A stretch of DNA of 64,000 nucleotides from Paenibacillus amylolyticus (lineage in GTDB: Bacteria > Bacillota > Bacilli > Paenibacillales > Paenibacillaceae), in contig NZ_CP121451.1 of NCBI RefSeq assembly GCF_029689945.1, positions 5,022,001 through 5,086,000 of the forward strand, read 5' to 3'. The position numbers were made by a program, and so were the translations under genes. Below the pieces are notes generated by a model. That model was not told the DNA's origin. It searched no databases and was given only the letters and a program-made list of their open reading frames with translations. Of the stretch, positions 10,668 through 19,825 are shown one piece after another (the stretch's first letter is position 1; every line of letters begins with the position of its first letter).

Positions 10668-11771
10668 CTAGGTGATCTTGGTCGTCACCTGTAAAGGCAT
10701 ATGAAGCGCATCCTGAATGTCCTGCAACGAGAGAACCTGTTCGATATGAAACACACCATGCGGCAAAACGGACTCTGTTTTATATACGTGTTCGGCAACG
10801 GCTGCCGCTACAGCTGCTGTGGCATCTGCTTCCTTATCGCCAACGAGTAGTTGTTCCACGCGGACCTGTTCACCATTTTCCCATCCTATGGCATCGACCT
10901 TGACCGCATACATCGGCTCTCCTCCAGGAATTAATCCAAATGCCTTAACCGTTGCATTACGAATAGACGGGATGCGAAGCAACGAGAACAACCCTGCACG
11001 TTTGGTGATTGCCATGGATGTGGTGATCCAGCGGGAGTCCAGACATAATCGGGTGGATACAGTTGGAATACGTAACGTCCGAGCAACCACATGCTGATCC
11101 GAAAAGTTAAATCGGTAGGCCTTCCGGTTCCCCAGTTTTGCTCCAAAATCAATCCTTTTGCCATCTCCGAAGCTTTGCACCTCAGCAGATTTGCCTTTTT
11201 GCATCACCTGGTAGGTGGCATTCATCTGATCAACGGTCCACTCCACAGCAGCTTTTCCGTGCTTCTCTCCAAGTCCCAGCATCACGGTAATATCTGCTTC
11301 CTCCACCTGATCCATATGCATGGTCGCTTCGCGTACCAGCAGGTTAGTCACTCCTGGTGATAATCCAACGCTGAGTATCGCGGTCGATTTGGAACGTTGC
11401 ATTTGGGTGTGCAGCTGTTCAACCTGCGCGAGAAAATCATATTTTGCAGAAATATCAATATAGTCCGTTCCAGCTTGTGCGCAGGATTCAACAAACCGGG
11501 TATCACTCTGATCAACACACATGATGACCAGCTTCACAGAACGTAACATGGCTGGCTCCACAGGTTTGGTCACATCCAATTGCAGCGGCAGTACCGTACC
11601 CCCTGTAGATCGGCTGAATTCTTCCGCACGATTCATGCGTGTACCCGCTGCCCATACTTTACCCGGGAACAAACGTCCCAGCTGAGTACATATCATCTGC
11701 CCCACTTGACCATAACCGCCAACGACCCAGATCTGATCTTTCACAGGCTTTACATTAGATTCGACTTGCAT
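10668..11771 (-). CDS. Saccharopine dehydrogenase-like NAD(P)-binding protein
   Basis: 367 aa. The N-terminal Rossmann motif is VVGGYGQVGQMICTQLG (residues about 16-32), followed by AAGTRMNRAEEF and a central beta-strand/loop LVIMCVDQSDTRFVESCAQ typical of saccharopine-dehydrogenase-like oxidoreductases. ILSVGLSPGVTNLLVREA matches the family's nucleotide-domain end. The C-terminal half is a substrate domain of unknown specificity. The gene overlaps the 3' end of the methyltransferase gene by 17 nt, so the two are probably translated from one message. True lysine-pathway function is not implied; many such proteins act on other substrates. Confidence 0.75.
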   Translation of the reverse strand: MQVESNVKPVKDQIWVVGGYGQVGQMICTQLGRLFPGKVWAAGTRMNRAEEFSRSTGGTVLPLQLDVTKPVEPAMLRSVKLVIMCVDQSDTRFVESCAQAGTDYIDISAKYDFLAQVEQLHTQMQRSKSTAILSVGLSPGVTNLLVREATMHMDQVEEADITVMLGLGEKHGKAAVEWTVDQMNATYQVMQKGKSAEVQSFGDGKRIDFGAKLGNRKAYRFNFSDQHVVARTLRIPTVSTRLCLDSRWITTSMAITKRAGLFSLLRIPSIRNATVKAFGLIPGGEPMYAVKVDAIGWENGEQVRVEQLLVGDKEADATAAVAAAVAEHVYKTESVLPHGVFHIEQVLSLQDIQDALHMPLQVTTKIT

Positions 11772-12462
11772 AATACCCCTCCACCCAGAACGCCCCGAAG
11801 TAACGTGTAATATGTGAGAAACCGCATTCGGTCAGGAGCTGAGTCATCTCTTCAGAGTATATGGGATCGGATTCGCGGCCCAGGGAAGCAGCAAAGCGCT
11901 CCCACTCTTCCGGAAGCACACCTGCACTTAACATGTGATCCTTCCAAGCTTGCATCATGACTGGATGTGCAGGTGAACGAAGATCCGCATTTACAGCCGC
12001 AATGATTAGGGGTGCACCCGGTTTAAGTCTCGCTGCAAGGCCCGTCAGGAATGCTCTCTTAGCCTCCATCCCCTGAAGAAAATGCAACATGAGCATGCTT
12101 GTCGCTCCATCATATAAAATATCCTCCGGCAATGCTTCAACCGTGACGGGTTGCAGTCTCACTCTGGAGGCAATACCCGCTTCCTTAACTCGTTTCTCGG
12201 CAAGTTGCAGCATGGGTTGTGAAGGATCTACTCCGGTGAACACCCACCCGGTATGGTGTGATCCAAGCAGAGCTAATTCTTTGCCCCCTCCTGCTCCAGT
12301 AACAAGTATATGAATATCGTTGTTATCCGCAAAAGATGCTGCAAGCAGCCTTTCCATTAGATCATGCATATGAGAATAACCCGGAATTTTCAGGGCTATC
12401 GATTGTTCGTAACGTTGCACATCGGCCGTTTCCCAGCTCATCGGGGATGAATTGTGATTCAT
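11755..12462 (-). CDS. Class I SAM-dependent methyltransferase
   Basis: 235 aa. Motif I is ILVTGAGGGKELALLG (SAM-binding glycine-rich loop), with acidic motif II in FTGVDPSQPMLQLAEKR and a later GATSMLMLHFL segment like motif IV. The C-terminal part SEEMTQLLTECGFSHITRYF resembles small-molecule methyltransferases. The substrate is unknown. ATG 12462 follows GAGGAG. It overlaps the downstream saccharopine dehydrogenase-like gene, and the divergent LuxR-type regulator at 12587 may control both (inference from the shared 124-nt intergenic region). Confidence 0.78.
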   Translation of the reverse strand: MNHNSSPMSWETADVQRYEQSIALKIPGYSHMHDLMERLLAASFADNNDIHILVTGAGGGKELALLGSHHTGWVFTGVDPSQPMLQLAEKRVKEAGIASRVRLQPVTVEALPEDILYDGATSMLMLHFLQGMEAKRAFLTGLAARLKPGAPLIIAAVNADLRSPAHPVMMQAWKDHMLSAGVLPEEWERFAASLGRESDPIYSEEMTQLLTECGFSHITRYFGAFWVEGYYASRI

Positions 12463-12586
12463 GGATATCGCACTCCTCTTGAATTGAAGTTAGACTTGAC
12501 TCGTTGTTCGTCTAATTTCATTATAGAAGGATACGCCCAGCCTACAATCCCAGAACATTGGGATATGCGCATAGAGAGGAGAAATC

Positions 12587-13698
12587 TTGTTGACATCACG
12601 TATTGATCGGAGCCACAGACTTATCACTTCTCTTGAAAAAGGAACCTGGACCTCACGTACCTACCGGGAAGCTGTTCTCAAGCAGATCCTTACGGTTGTA
12701 CCATACGACGCGTACTGTTTCACCACCGTTGATCCACTGACTCTTCTCTCCACAGGAGCTGTGACAGAAGAAGGCATTGAAGCCATTCATGATCGGTTAT
12801 TCGTCAATGAATACATGGAAGAAGATATACATAAATACGCTGAGTTAATACGAAGTGGTGAACATACAGCTATTCTTTATGCATCCATAAACGCACACCC
12901 TGAACAAAGCTCAAGATATATCAACATTCTTCTGCCAGCGGGGTTCGGGGATGAACTGCGCGCTGTATTGGTCAGTGGAGACGCTTGTTGGGGATATTTG
13001 ACCCTATATCGCAAGACTGAGAATTCTTTCTTTACAGAAGAAGAACGGTTGCTGATTCAGGCCTGGACGGCTTCTATTGCATTGATGCTGCGGTCCACAA
13101 GTCTGACCCTTGTGGAGGAGATCACGAATGGAAGTCCTGAGGAACCCGGGATCATGATCACCTCGGATACGTTCCAGCTCTTATCCCTGAACGCACCGGC
13201 AGCGTATTGGCTGTCCCAATTGCGTATGCTGGAACATGTAGGCCGGATGTTCTGCCCCGTCCGGTACGTGCAGTGAGTTCCCACTTGCAGCGCAAAAATC
13301 AGGCAGAACAGGCTAAAAATACTCAGATCGCTCCCGACTCACCATCCAAAGTCTGCATTCAACTTCCGGATGGGCGTTACCTCATACTTCATGCCAGTCT
13401 CATGCAACAACTTGCAGGACCCGAACAGATTGCCATCCGTTTGGAGCAGGCGATGCCGCAGGATTTGCTGCCCTTGCTTGCCGAGAGCCATGGATTATCC
13501 AATCGAGAACGGGAACTGCTCGGTTATGTATTGCGTAGCTACTCTTCCAAAGAAATTGCTGCAGCGATGCATATCTCTGTTTACACCGTTCAGGATCATT
13601 TGAAATCCATTTTCGCCAAAACCAAGGTTTCCTCCCGTCGAGAGCTTATCTGGTATTTCGTTTCCCGTTTTCAACTGTCGGATGAACCTGCGATATAA
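12587..13698 (+). CDS. LuxR-type transcriptional regulator with N-terminal GAF-like domain (frameshift near 13250)
   Basis: About 370 aa. TTG start at 12587, just after GAGGAGA. The N-terminal 190 residues (TVVPYDAYCFTTVDPLT, FGDELRAVLVSGDACWGYLT, EEERLLIQAWTASIALMLR) resemble a GAF sensor. The C-terminal LuxR/FixJ helix-turn-helix is GLSNRERELLGYVLRSYSSK with the recognition part MHISVYTVQDHLKSIF. The first frame ends at 13276; restoring one G in the C/G run near 13250 (VGR / DVLPRPVRAVSS) gives one continuous protein. The gene diverges from the methyltransferase/dehydrogenase pair and is a candidate regulator of it. The ligand is unknown. Confidence 0.8.
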
Positions 13699-13771
13699 CG
13701 AGACAGAACAGACGAACAATCGCTCAATAGACTACGAATAATAACAATCTACATTGTTTCTGGCATACAGC

Positions 13772-13808
13772 AAAAAAGAAGCCAATCCTTGAAGGATCGG
13801 CTTCTTCT
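13772..13808. terminator. Bidirectional terminator between convergent genes
   Basis: Arms AAGAAGCC-ATCCTT and AAGGAT-GGCTTCTT (13777-13806) form a stem with A runs on the left and T-rich sequence on the right. It sits between the converging luxR-type gene (stop 13698) and yidC (stop 13888). Confidence 0.75.
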
Positions 13809-13887
13809 TACGCTTTTGCTACGTTTAACACGTTCTATATCCCATATATTCACAACAACACCGTCTTAATCACGTGAATATCATATC

Positions 13888-14775
13888 CTACGATTTTGCA
13901 GGTTTCCGAGTAGGCTTGGATGAGTTAGATTTCTTGTTCTTTTTCTTACTCACTTCCACAACTACAGGCTCCTGCGGGTGTTCTAGCGGGTACATTTTAC
14001 GGAATAATAACGTCTGTAGTACCAGGAACGAACCCCCAACCGTCCAGTAGAGCGGCATGGCTGCCGGGGCTGATAGAGAAAAGAATGCCATCATTAACGG
14101 GGAGATATACCCCATAATAGCGAACTGTTTTCGCTGCTCAGGCGCCATATTGGCTTGTGATACCTTGGCTTGAATCAGATAAATGACCGCAACCACCACA
14201 GCGAGTACGTAATCCGGCGCGCCCAGTTTAAACCACAGGAACGAATGGGAGGACAACTCCGGTGTAAGTCGGATGGCTGTGTATATCCCGGACAGAATAG
14301 GCAACTGTATAAGCATCGGCAAGCAACCAATGTTCAGCGGATTGAACTTGTGTTTCTTGTATAGTTCCATCGTTTCCTGTGACAGCTTTTGCTTATCAGC
14401 AGGGTCATTTTTGCCTTCATATTTTTTCTTGAGCGCATCCATTTCTGGTTTCATGGCGTTCATGATGACTCGTGTTCCCTGCTGGGACTTGGCTTGACGC
14501 ATCATCAATGGTAACAGTGCCAGACGAATGACCAGCGTAATGACGATAATTGCGACCCCGTAACTTCCGCTAAATAGGGTAGCAATATGCTGAATCAGAT
14601 ACGACAGCGGAAATACAATATAGTGATTAAAAAATCCCGGTGTCGATGAAGTAATCTCCGACACGTTGTTACTGCATCCGGCAAGCAGCATGACTGCAAA
14701 CAAAATGGCAATCAGGCCATAGACCCGTCCCTTGCCCGATCTAAAAGTGAATCCCTTGTTAGTTTTATGTTCCAT
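13888..14775 (-). CDS. yidC: YidC/Oxa1-family membrane protein insertase (lipoprotein type)
   Basis: About 295 aa from ATG 14775, which has GAGGAGG 6-8 nt upstream; an in-frame start further upstream lacks this. A lipoprotein signal with lipobox LLAGC precedes the YidC core: FPLSYLIQHIATLFSGSYGVAI-type segment, RLALLPLMMRQAKSQ, KFNPLNIGCLPMLIQLPIL, PLYWTVGGSFLVLQ. Several membrane segments and the conserved Arg in the hydrophilic groove (VIRLALLP) are visible; the tail is Lys-rich (VSKKKNKKSNSS). It inserts membrane proteins with or without SecYEG. The single copy in this window resembles the inducible second YidC of Bacillus, because the leader upstream carries a ribosome-stalling-like ORF and a hairpin covering its ribosome binding site. 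Confidence 0.92.
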   Translation of the reverse strand: MEHKTNKGFTFRSGKGRVYGLIAILFAVMLLAGCSNNVSEITSSTPGFFNHYIVFPLSYLIQHIATLFSGSYGVAIIVITLVIRLALLPLMMRQAKSQQGTRVIMNAMKPEMDALKKKYEGKNDPADKQKLSQETMELYKKHKFNPLNIGCLPMLIQLPILSGIYTAIRLTPELSSHSFLWFKLGAPDYVLAVVVAVIYLIQAKVSQANMAPEQRKQFAIMGYISPLMMAFFSLSAPAAMPLYWTVGGSFLVLQTLLFRKMYPLEHPQEPVVVEVSKKKNKKSNSSKPTRKPAKS

Positions 14776-15062
14776 ATATATCCTCCTCGTTGATTTGTTG
14801 ACCCATCGTTCAACGAGGAATGACAATCTGAATCATCTTCATCGGGCGCTTCTCTTCGTCTGATCAAGCGGCTCCAGACTTCCTGTCTGTGTTGTCTATC
14901 CAAGCACAATGCGGGAAGTACTGGTTCAAGTCCACCACCCACGCCACCTTCCATCCAGTACTCTGTCATGCCACAGTGTAGATGGGCAATATAAGCATAG
15001 CTAACGGTGAAGATGAGTCCAATCGAGAATAAATATGGTAAAAACTCCTGCAGTTCAAACAA
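14712..15062 (-). CDS. MifM-like regulatory leader ORF upstream of yidC (candidate translation-arrest sensor)
   Basis: TTG start at 15062, 6-8 nt after AAAGGGGGTG (mrpA uses the same GGGGGTG signal). Residues about 3-28 form one hydrophobic membrane segment (FLPYLFSIGLIFTVSYAYIA). A hydrophilic linker leads to a basic stretch EVWSRLIRRREAPDEDDSD (residues about 61-79). Bacillus subtilis MifM has the same plan: N-terminal membrane anchor that acts as YidC substrate, then a tail with W/R-rich residues and an acidic DEED stall site. Here the acidic codons (14826-14843) end 7 nt before the hairpin hiding the yidC Shine-Dalgarno. As read, the ORF runs on through the yidC start to 14712, whereas MifM ends earlier; a frameshift error could explain this. 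The homology is inferred from plan and short motif likeness, not overall identity. Confidence 0.65.
   Translation of the reverse strand: MFELQEFLPYLFSIGLIFTVSYAYIAHLHCGMTEYWMEGGVGGGLEPVLPALCLDRQHRQEVWSRLIRRREAPDEDDSDCHSSLNDGSTNQRGGYIWNIKLTRDSLLDRARDGSMA
14784..14819 (-). promoter_or_regulatory. Hairpin sequestering the yidC ribosome binding site
   Basis: A perfect 10-bp inverted repeat: TCCTCGTTGA at 14784-14793 and TCAACGAGGA at 14810-14819, with a 16-nt loop. In the mRNA the 3' arm contains GAGGA of the yidC Shine-Dalgarno GAGGAGG, so the folded state would block initiation. The 5' arm lies immediately downstream of the DEDDSD codons of the leader ORF. A ribosome paused there would cover the 5' arm and free the Shine-Dalgarno. 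No T run follows, so it is not a terminator. Confidence 0.75.
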
Positions 15063-15154
15063 GGGATTCACCCCCTTTATAGGTTAGTTTTTATATTATA
15101 ACACTTACATATTGTTTTTGCATAAATCCATATATGAAAAAAGTTATTATTCAA

Positions 15155-16674
15155 CTACTCCGTTCTCAATTTGGACATTTCTAGCTCAGCTTTGTGTTTG
15201 GCAACGTTATAAGAAGGCCAGGCACGATTGGATGTATCCATCTCCAGATAAGCTTGACGTTCCAGCATTTCTCTCTTGAGATCCGGGTACTCCTTCAGCG
15301 CAAACTCTCGAAGTAACGGAGTTGCATCAGCCGATAGACTTGCCAGGTAGGTGACATCAATATCGCCAGTCTGGTGGTAACGTTCTATGTTCAATTCGGC
15401 AATTCTGCGATCCATGCCCACATAATTGACCGCAACATAGGCAGTAAGCGCCAGTATAATATAGCAGCGAATCAGTGGAATCGACGTATACCGTATACGA
15501 AGGCCGGCAATCAGCAACAGAAGTGCCAGAAAAATCATGAATGCGTGTACCAGAAACCGAATGTAGGTATATCCATATGCTTGCTCATACAGATTTAGGC
15601 GCATAAACGCGGAATATAACATAATTGCTGAACAGCTGACCAGGATCAGGAGCAGTACCTGATGTACGATGGAACCCGCTTTTCCACTCGGACGCGTAAA
15701 TTGCAAAGCAACAATAAGAATAAAAAAGTTAATACCCGTAACGAGAATCAACTCGGCGAATCCACTTCTCGCATACTCCGCGTAAGACAAGTCTACCGGA
15801 AGTTGTCCCTCTCCCGCACCAAACAGATACGAAAACTGTACAAGCACAAACAAAACGTACACACCGTTGATGACGATCAGCATCGTACCCATAATGATGG
15901 GGTCCAACCTGAATGGTTCCCGCTGAACCGGAGTGCGTTCTCCATTTTTCCAATGTGCATTCTCTCTCTTCTCTGCCTCATATTGCATCGGCTGCACAAA
16001 TCCCCATACATAACCGAATAGCAATATGCCCGCGACGAGAACCCAGATGATTCTGGGCAATCCTGGCGTAAAAGTTAGTTGATTCAGCCACTCCGGGAAA
16101 CCGGATAAATATTGATCGAAGACTCCGTCAGCTGAAGACAGTAATGCGATGACAACGATAAGAATAGGCAAAGACGCCACAAGACCGATGAGCACTTTGA
16201 AAACAACTGTTTTCTGTGATTTGCCCATGCCACGCCCCCTGCTCTCACAGCAATGACCCCAACAGTCCCCCAATGACGTATGGCTTGAGGCAGTAAATGG
16301 TCAATCGCCGTACCAATCAACCCGATCTCCCACCACTGTTTCTGTTTTCTACCCATCAGATAAGTCATATGTAAGATGATTAGGCCCGGTACAACCAGGA
16401 AATTAAGAACACGCAGCAGTTCATTGTCGTATAACAGAAACGTTAGTGATAACAACAACACTACACCCGCCACAAAAGCATCAATGAACTTGAAGGACCT
16501 TATACGATCCCGTGCAAACAAATACATGAACACATAAAAGAGAATAACGAAGATTGGATACGATACGCCAAGCTCATTACCATAGAATAAATACTGGTGA
16601 ATGATCGCCAGCATCCATGCAGACAGTAGCGTGATTAGAGCACGGTGCGGTGAAGCCATTATTTTATCAATCAT
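15155..16674 (-). CDS. DUF4173-like polytopic membrane protein (frameshift near 16225)
   Basis: About 506 aa after repair. Start ATG 16674, 8 nt after GGAGG. About ten to twelve hydrophobic spans are visible, for example LITLLSAWMLAIIHQYLFY, FVAGVVLLLSLTFLLY, VLIGLVASLPILIVVIALLS, IIWVLVAGILLFGYVWGFV and LALLLLIAGLRI. A hydrophilic C-terminal tail of about 100 residues (EYPDLKREMLERQAYLEMD) follows. The pattern and the segment SSADGVFDQYLSGFPEWL fit DUF4153/DUF4173 proteins, which have no established biochemical role. The break is one base in the G run near 16225, between VRAGG and GMGKSQKTVVFK. It lies upstream of the yidC leader in the same orientation with an 84-nt gap. Confidence 0.75.
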
Positions 16675-16809
16675 GGGAAAAACCTCCATTAACCTTTCTA
16701 TGACTAATTCTAGATGATAAAATAGGAATATAAATAGAAATTAAAATCAGCAAAACTTCTTATTTTAGAGGAATCCGTCAGTGTTCACCTCCAGGAGGCA
16801 ATCATCACT

Positions 16810-18613
16810 TTGAAATTACATCAGCAATACCTGCTATTACATCGCCAATTCGGTCACCATAGAGAACATGAACTTACGCTTGCTGACCTCGCTGAATTAC
16901 TCGATTGCACGCATCGTAACACATTAACAATTGTCAAAAAGATGGTTGCTCAAGACTGGATACGTTGGGTTTCTCAGCGTGGACGCGGTCGCCGTTCTTC
17001 ACTGACCTTGCTCATCCCGGCTGATCAAATCGCCGCTGAATACATGATGCAGGCCATGAATCGCCGGGAATTGCAGGAAGCTGCCGAGCAGGTGAGTGCA
17101 TTCTCCAGTTCAACAGCCATGCAGGATCATCTAAACCAGTGGTTACTAGGATATTCAGGCCATCATACAGAAGCAGGCACCAATAATGAGCAGATTGATA
17201 CACTTCGGTTACCCCTGCGCCAACAGCTTCATGCGCTTGATCCGCTGTACATTAATTTGCTCGCTGAGTCCTTTGTTACCAGTCATGTCTTTGACGGGTT
17301 GGTTCAGCGGGGTGATCAAGGCGAGATTCTCCCCTGTCTCGCTCATACCTGGGATGTTAGTGCAGACCGACAGACCTGGACGTTTTATTTACGAAAAGGC
17401 ATTATATTTCACAATGGTTAGCTGCTGACAGCTCATGATATTGTGCATACGTTTGAACGGCTGCAATCCACAGTTCGGCGGACACTGTACCGTGATGTAA
17501 GTAAACAGATTTTATCTATCGAAGCGGTCGATTACTTAACCGTGTGTTTTCAGCTTCAAGAGCCTCACGAATTGTTTTTGTCTTTCCTGACGACAAGTCG
17601 TGCGGCAATTGTACCTTCACCCGGAACACACGAACAGAGCAAGAAGCATACGGGTGATGTCGATGGAATGCAAAAACCTGTCGGAACCGGGCCGTTCAAG
17701 GTTACTGCTTGGGATGATCACTTGTGCAGACTTGAAGCCTTTTCATCGTATTTCCAGGGTAGAGCTCATATGGATCGGGTAGATATTCTGCAAATTCCGT
17801 GGAGTGCCTCGGACAAAATGGATGGTCATCAAGAGATCGAAACTCCATTCTTCCACCTTGTCCATAATCCGTCTTCGTCTGCAAGTTCAGACTGGACACA
17901 GATTAGTGCAGGTGTAATGGTTCATAAATTACTCACGTGTAATACGCAAAAACCGGACCGTTAAACGATCCGGAAGTAAGAGCTCACATCCAGTCATGCC
18001 TTGCTGGCATGTATAGAGATGACCGATATGCAGATGACTCTGAGATCGCGGTACCTGATTTTAGTGCGGTGAGTACCCGGATGGTCCAGGTCCATTCGGC
18101 GGGATGTAGCGATAGATCTCAACGACTCACTGCCACTCCTCCCATTTCCCTGCACATTGCAACCATTCCACAATACCGCAGGGATGCTCAACAACTGGCA
18201 TCTATTTTGGAGCAGTGCGGTTACTCCTGTACCGTCCGCACAGGCACGATGGAGCAGTTCAAAGGAGATCTGCGGCTGGAGTCTGATCTGATTCTCTTTC
18301 TCTGATTCGGGACAGAGACGAAGAACTGCGCAGGTATGATCTCTACTCTACGGTGTCTGAGCATCTGGAAGATTCGGCTCGGATGACGATTCATAAGATG
18401 TTGCAATCCGTTGTTGCCTCTCCGATTGCAGCAGATCGAACTGCTGAATTAGATCGAATTGAGCGATTCTTGGTTAGCCAGAATTTACTCTTCCATTTAT
18501 CCAAAAAACCGGTAGAAACCGCTTATTTGCCTTCCGTGCGCGGCCTATCTTTCAACAGCCAGGGCTGGGTGAACCTGCGTCATATCTGGTTTCCGTCGCA
18601 GCTAAAGAATTGA
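16810..18613 (+). CDS. SgrR-like transcriptional regulator with solute-binding domain (one nonsense codon, two frameshifts)
   Basis: About 601 aa when repaired. TTG start at 16810 after AGGAGG. The N-terminal winged helix matches SgrR (ELTLADLAELLDCTHRNTLT, WVSQRGRGRRSSLTLL), followed by a periplasmic-binding-like SBP_bac_5 domain (LAESFVTSHVFDGLVQR, EILPCLAHTWDVSADRQTW, KPVGTGPFKVT). These proteins sense a small ligand with the binding domain. An in-frame TAG at 17419 interrupts HNG-LLTAHDIVHTF while the frame continues unchanged. One A is missing near 17948-17955 (QK/TGPLNDPEV) and one T near 18300 (LILF/SLIRDRDEEL). The TAG is the only clear nonsense substitution seen in the window, so this may be a decaying gene, but sequencing error is equally possible. 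It diverges from the DUF4173-like gene. Confidence 0.72.
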
Positions 18614-18702
18614 GAAGGATTTGGACTATGCTAAAATAAGAAAATGACATTAACTGAAACCCTACATTATAAATTGCACCACATTAAGGAGGCATTACAT
18701 TC

Positions 18703-19287
18703 ATGAGTAAACTAATTTTCTTTCTTGGCGGTGCCGGGAGCGGCAAAACCACGCTTGCCAAAGCCCTTTCCCGTAAACATAAAGCTGCTTTCTTCGACAT
18801 GGATATCCTGCTTCGTCCCGCGGCTGAGGCAATCATGACCCTTCAGGGACTCGATCCTTCCGACCGGGATTCACCTGAATACAAACGGCTGTGCCGTGAT
18901 CTTGGGTATCGCATTACGATGGACGCCGCACTAGATAACGTGCAGCTGGGTATTGATACAATTGTTGTCGGGCCATTTACCAAAGAAATCGGAACAACGG
19001 ATTGGATTGCTCAGGAACTTGCACGGATTGCACGTTCTCTGGAAGATACGGATGTGCGGGTGGCTTATATTTATCTGGAGAATGAAGCCTTGTATCACAA
19101 GCGGATTACAGCGAGACAATCTCCATTGGATGAATGGAAACTTGATAACTGGGATACCTTCACAGCTTCTCTCGTTCGTAAAGAAGTAGCTTGGTCGCTC
19201 CCTGCTTCATCCGTCGCTTACATTGACAACTCCAGTGATGATCCGGCCATTGCCTATGCCGAACTTGAACGACGGATGTACGAGTAA
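18703..19287 (+). CDS. P-loop AAA-type/small-molecule kinase-like ATPase
   Basis: 194 aa with Walker A GGAGSGKTTLAKAL at residues about 9-22. A following acidic strand (AAFFDMDILLRP) and a later basic lid-like region (HKRITARQSPLDEWK) resemble shikimate-kinase or AAA_33-type kinases. ATG 18703 is preceded by AAGGAGG. The substrate is unknown. It follows the SgrR-like gene by 89 nt and may share its transcript. Convergent intergenic DNA with an inverted-repeat element lies downstream. Confidence 0.78.
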   Translation: MSKLIFFLGGAGSGKTTLAKALSRKHKAAFFDMDILLRPAAEAIMTLQGLDPSDRDSPEYKRLCRDLGYRITMDAALDNVQLGIDTIVVGPFTKEIGTTDWIAQELARIARSLEDTDVRVAYIYLENEALYHKRITARQSPLDEWKLDNWDTFTASLVRKEVAWSLPASSVAYIDNSSDDPAIAYAELERRMYE

Positions 19288-19369
19288 AAAATGTATCACT
19301 TCTTCACTTAACTTACTTAGATGATAGATAGAATAAACGCTACTCTCGCCAAGTTGTGACTTGCTTCTT

Positions 19370-19575
19370 GAACTCTAACGAATCTGAGGCACCTTATTGC
19401 CTTGTTTAGACTGATATTAAAATTCTAACGAACCTCAGTAACACTAAACGGGAGAGAACGAGTACAAAATGGCAGAAATACGCTAAAATTAAAGAGATAA
19501 GGTGTCTCTGATTCGTTACGATTGTAATATGGCTCATAACCTTGAAATAGGGTGTGTCAGGTTCGTTAGCGCTAA
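19370..19575. repeat. About 200-bp inverted-repeat element, copy 1 (F-F-R-R layout)
   Basis: Four related units occur: forward CTAACGAATCTGAGGCACC at 19375 and CTAACGAACCTCAG at 19425; reverse GGTGTCTCTGATTCGTTACG at 19501 and GGTGTGTCAGGTTCGTTAGCG at 19551. Units are 50 nt apart within each arm, so the whole region can fold into one long imperfect hairpin. A second copy with the same layout lies at 62575-62785. The copy fills most of the 540-nt gene-free gap (19288-19825) between two convergent genes. No ORF or terminal duplication is seen. Confidence 0.72.
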
Positions 19576-19742
19576 GATTAAAAAAAAGGACCTGTCTCAC
19601 CGAGCCTCGCAGGCCGATGAAACTGATCCTTTTTACCATCAAATAGCCACTCAAGCCCCTCCGAAAGATGAACCTTCTCTCCCAATGGGACATCTAACAT
19701 GAAATGAATTGAGCAGAATACTTCTCATTCGTCCTTTGCCTT

Positions 19743-19775
19743 ATCATTACCTTGTCATTACCTTGTCATTACCGA
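19743..19775. repeat. Short tandem repeat, 11-bp unit
   Basis: Three successive near-copies of ATTACCTTGTC in the intergenic DNA downstream of the isomerase-like gene. No function is suggested by the sequence. Confidence 0.6.
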
Positions 19776-19825
19776 TCATTTCCCCAGCTATGCGCTGAGC
19801 ATAAAATATACATAAATCCCATCCC

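Noticed and set aside
14712..14784. The part of the leader ORF overlapping yidC as a conserved protein domain
   Set aside because: It is the shadow of the yidC 5' end in another frame. The meaningful part of the leader ends near the hairpin.
19288..19825. A CRISPR array, suggested by regularly spaced similar units
   Set aside because: Only four units, in opposite orientations and with diverged sequence; spacing DNA shows no spacer-like uniformity and no cas genes are nearby.
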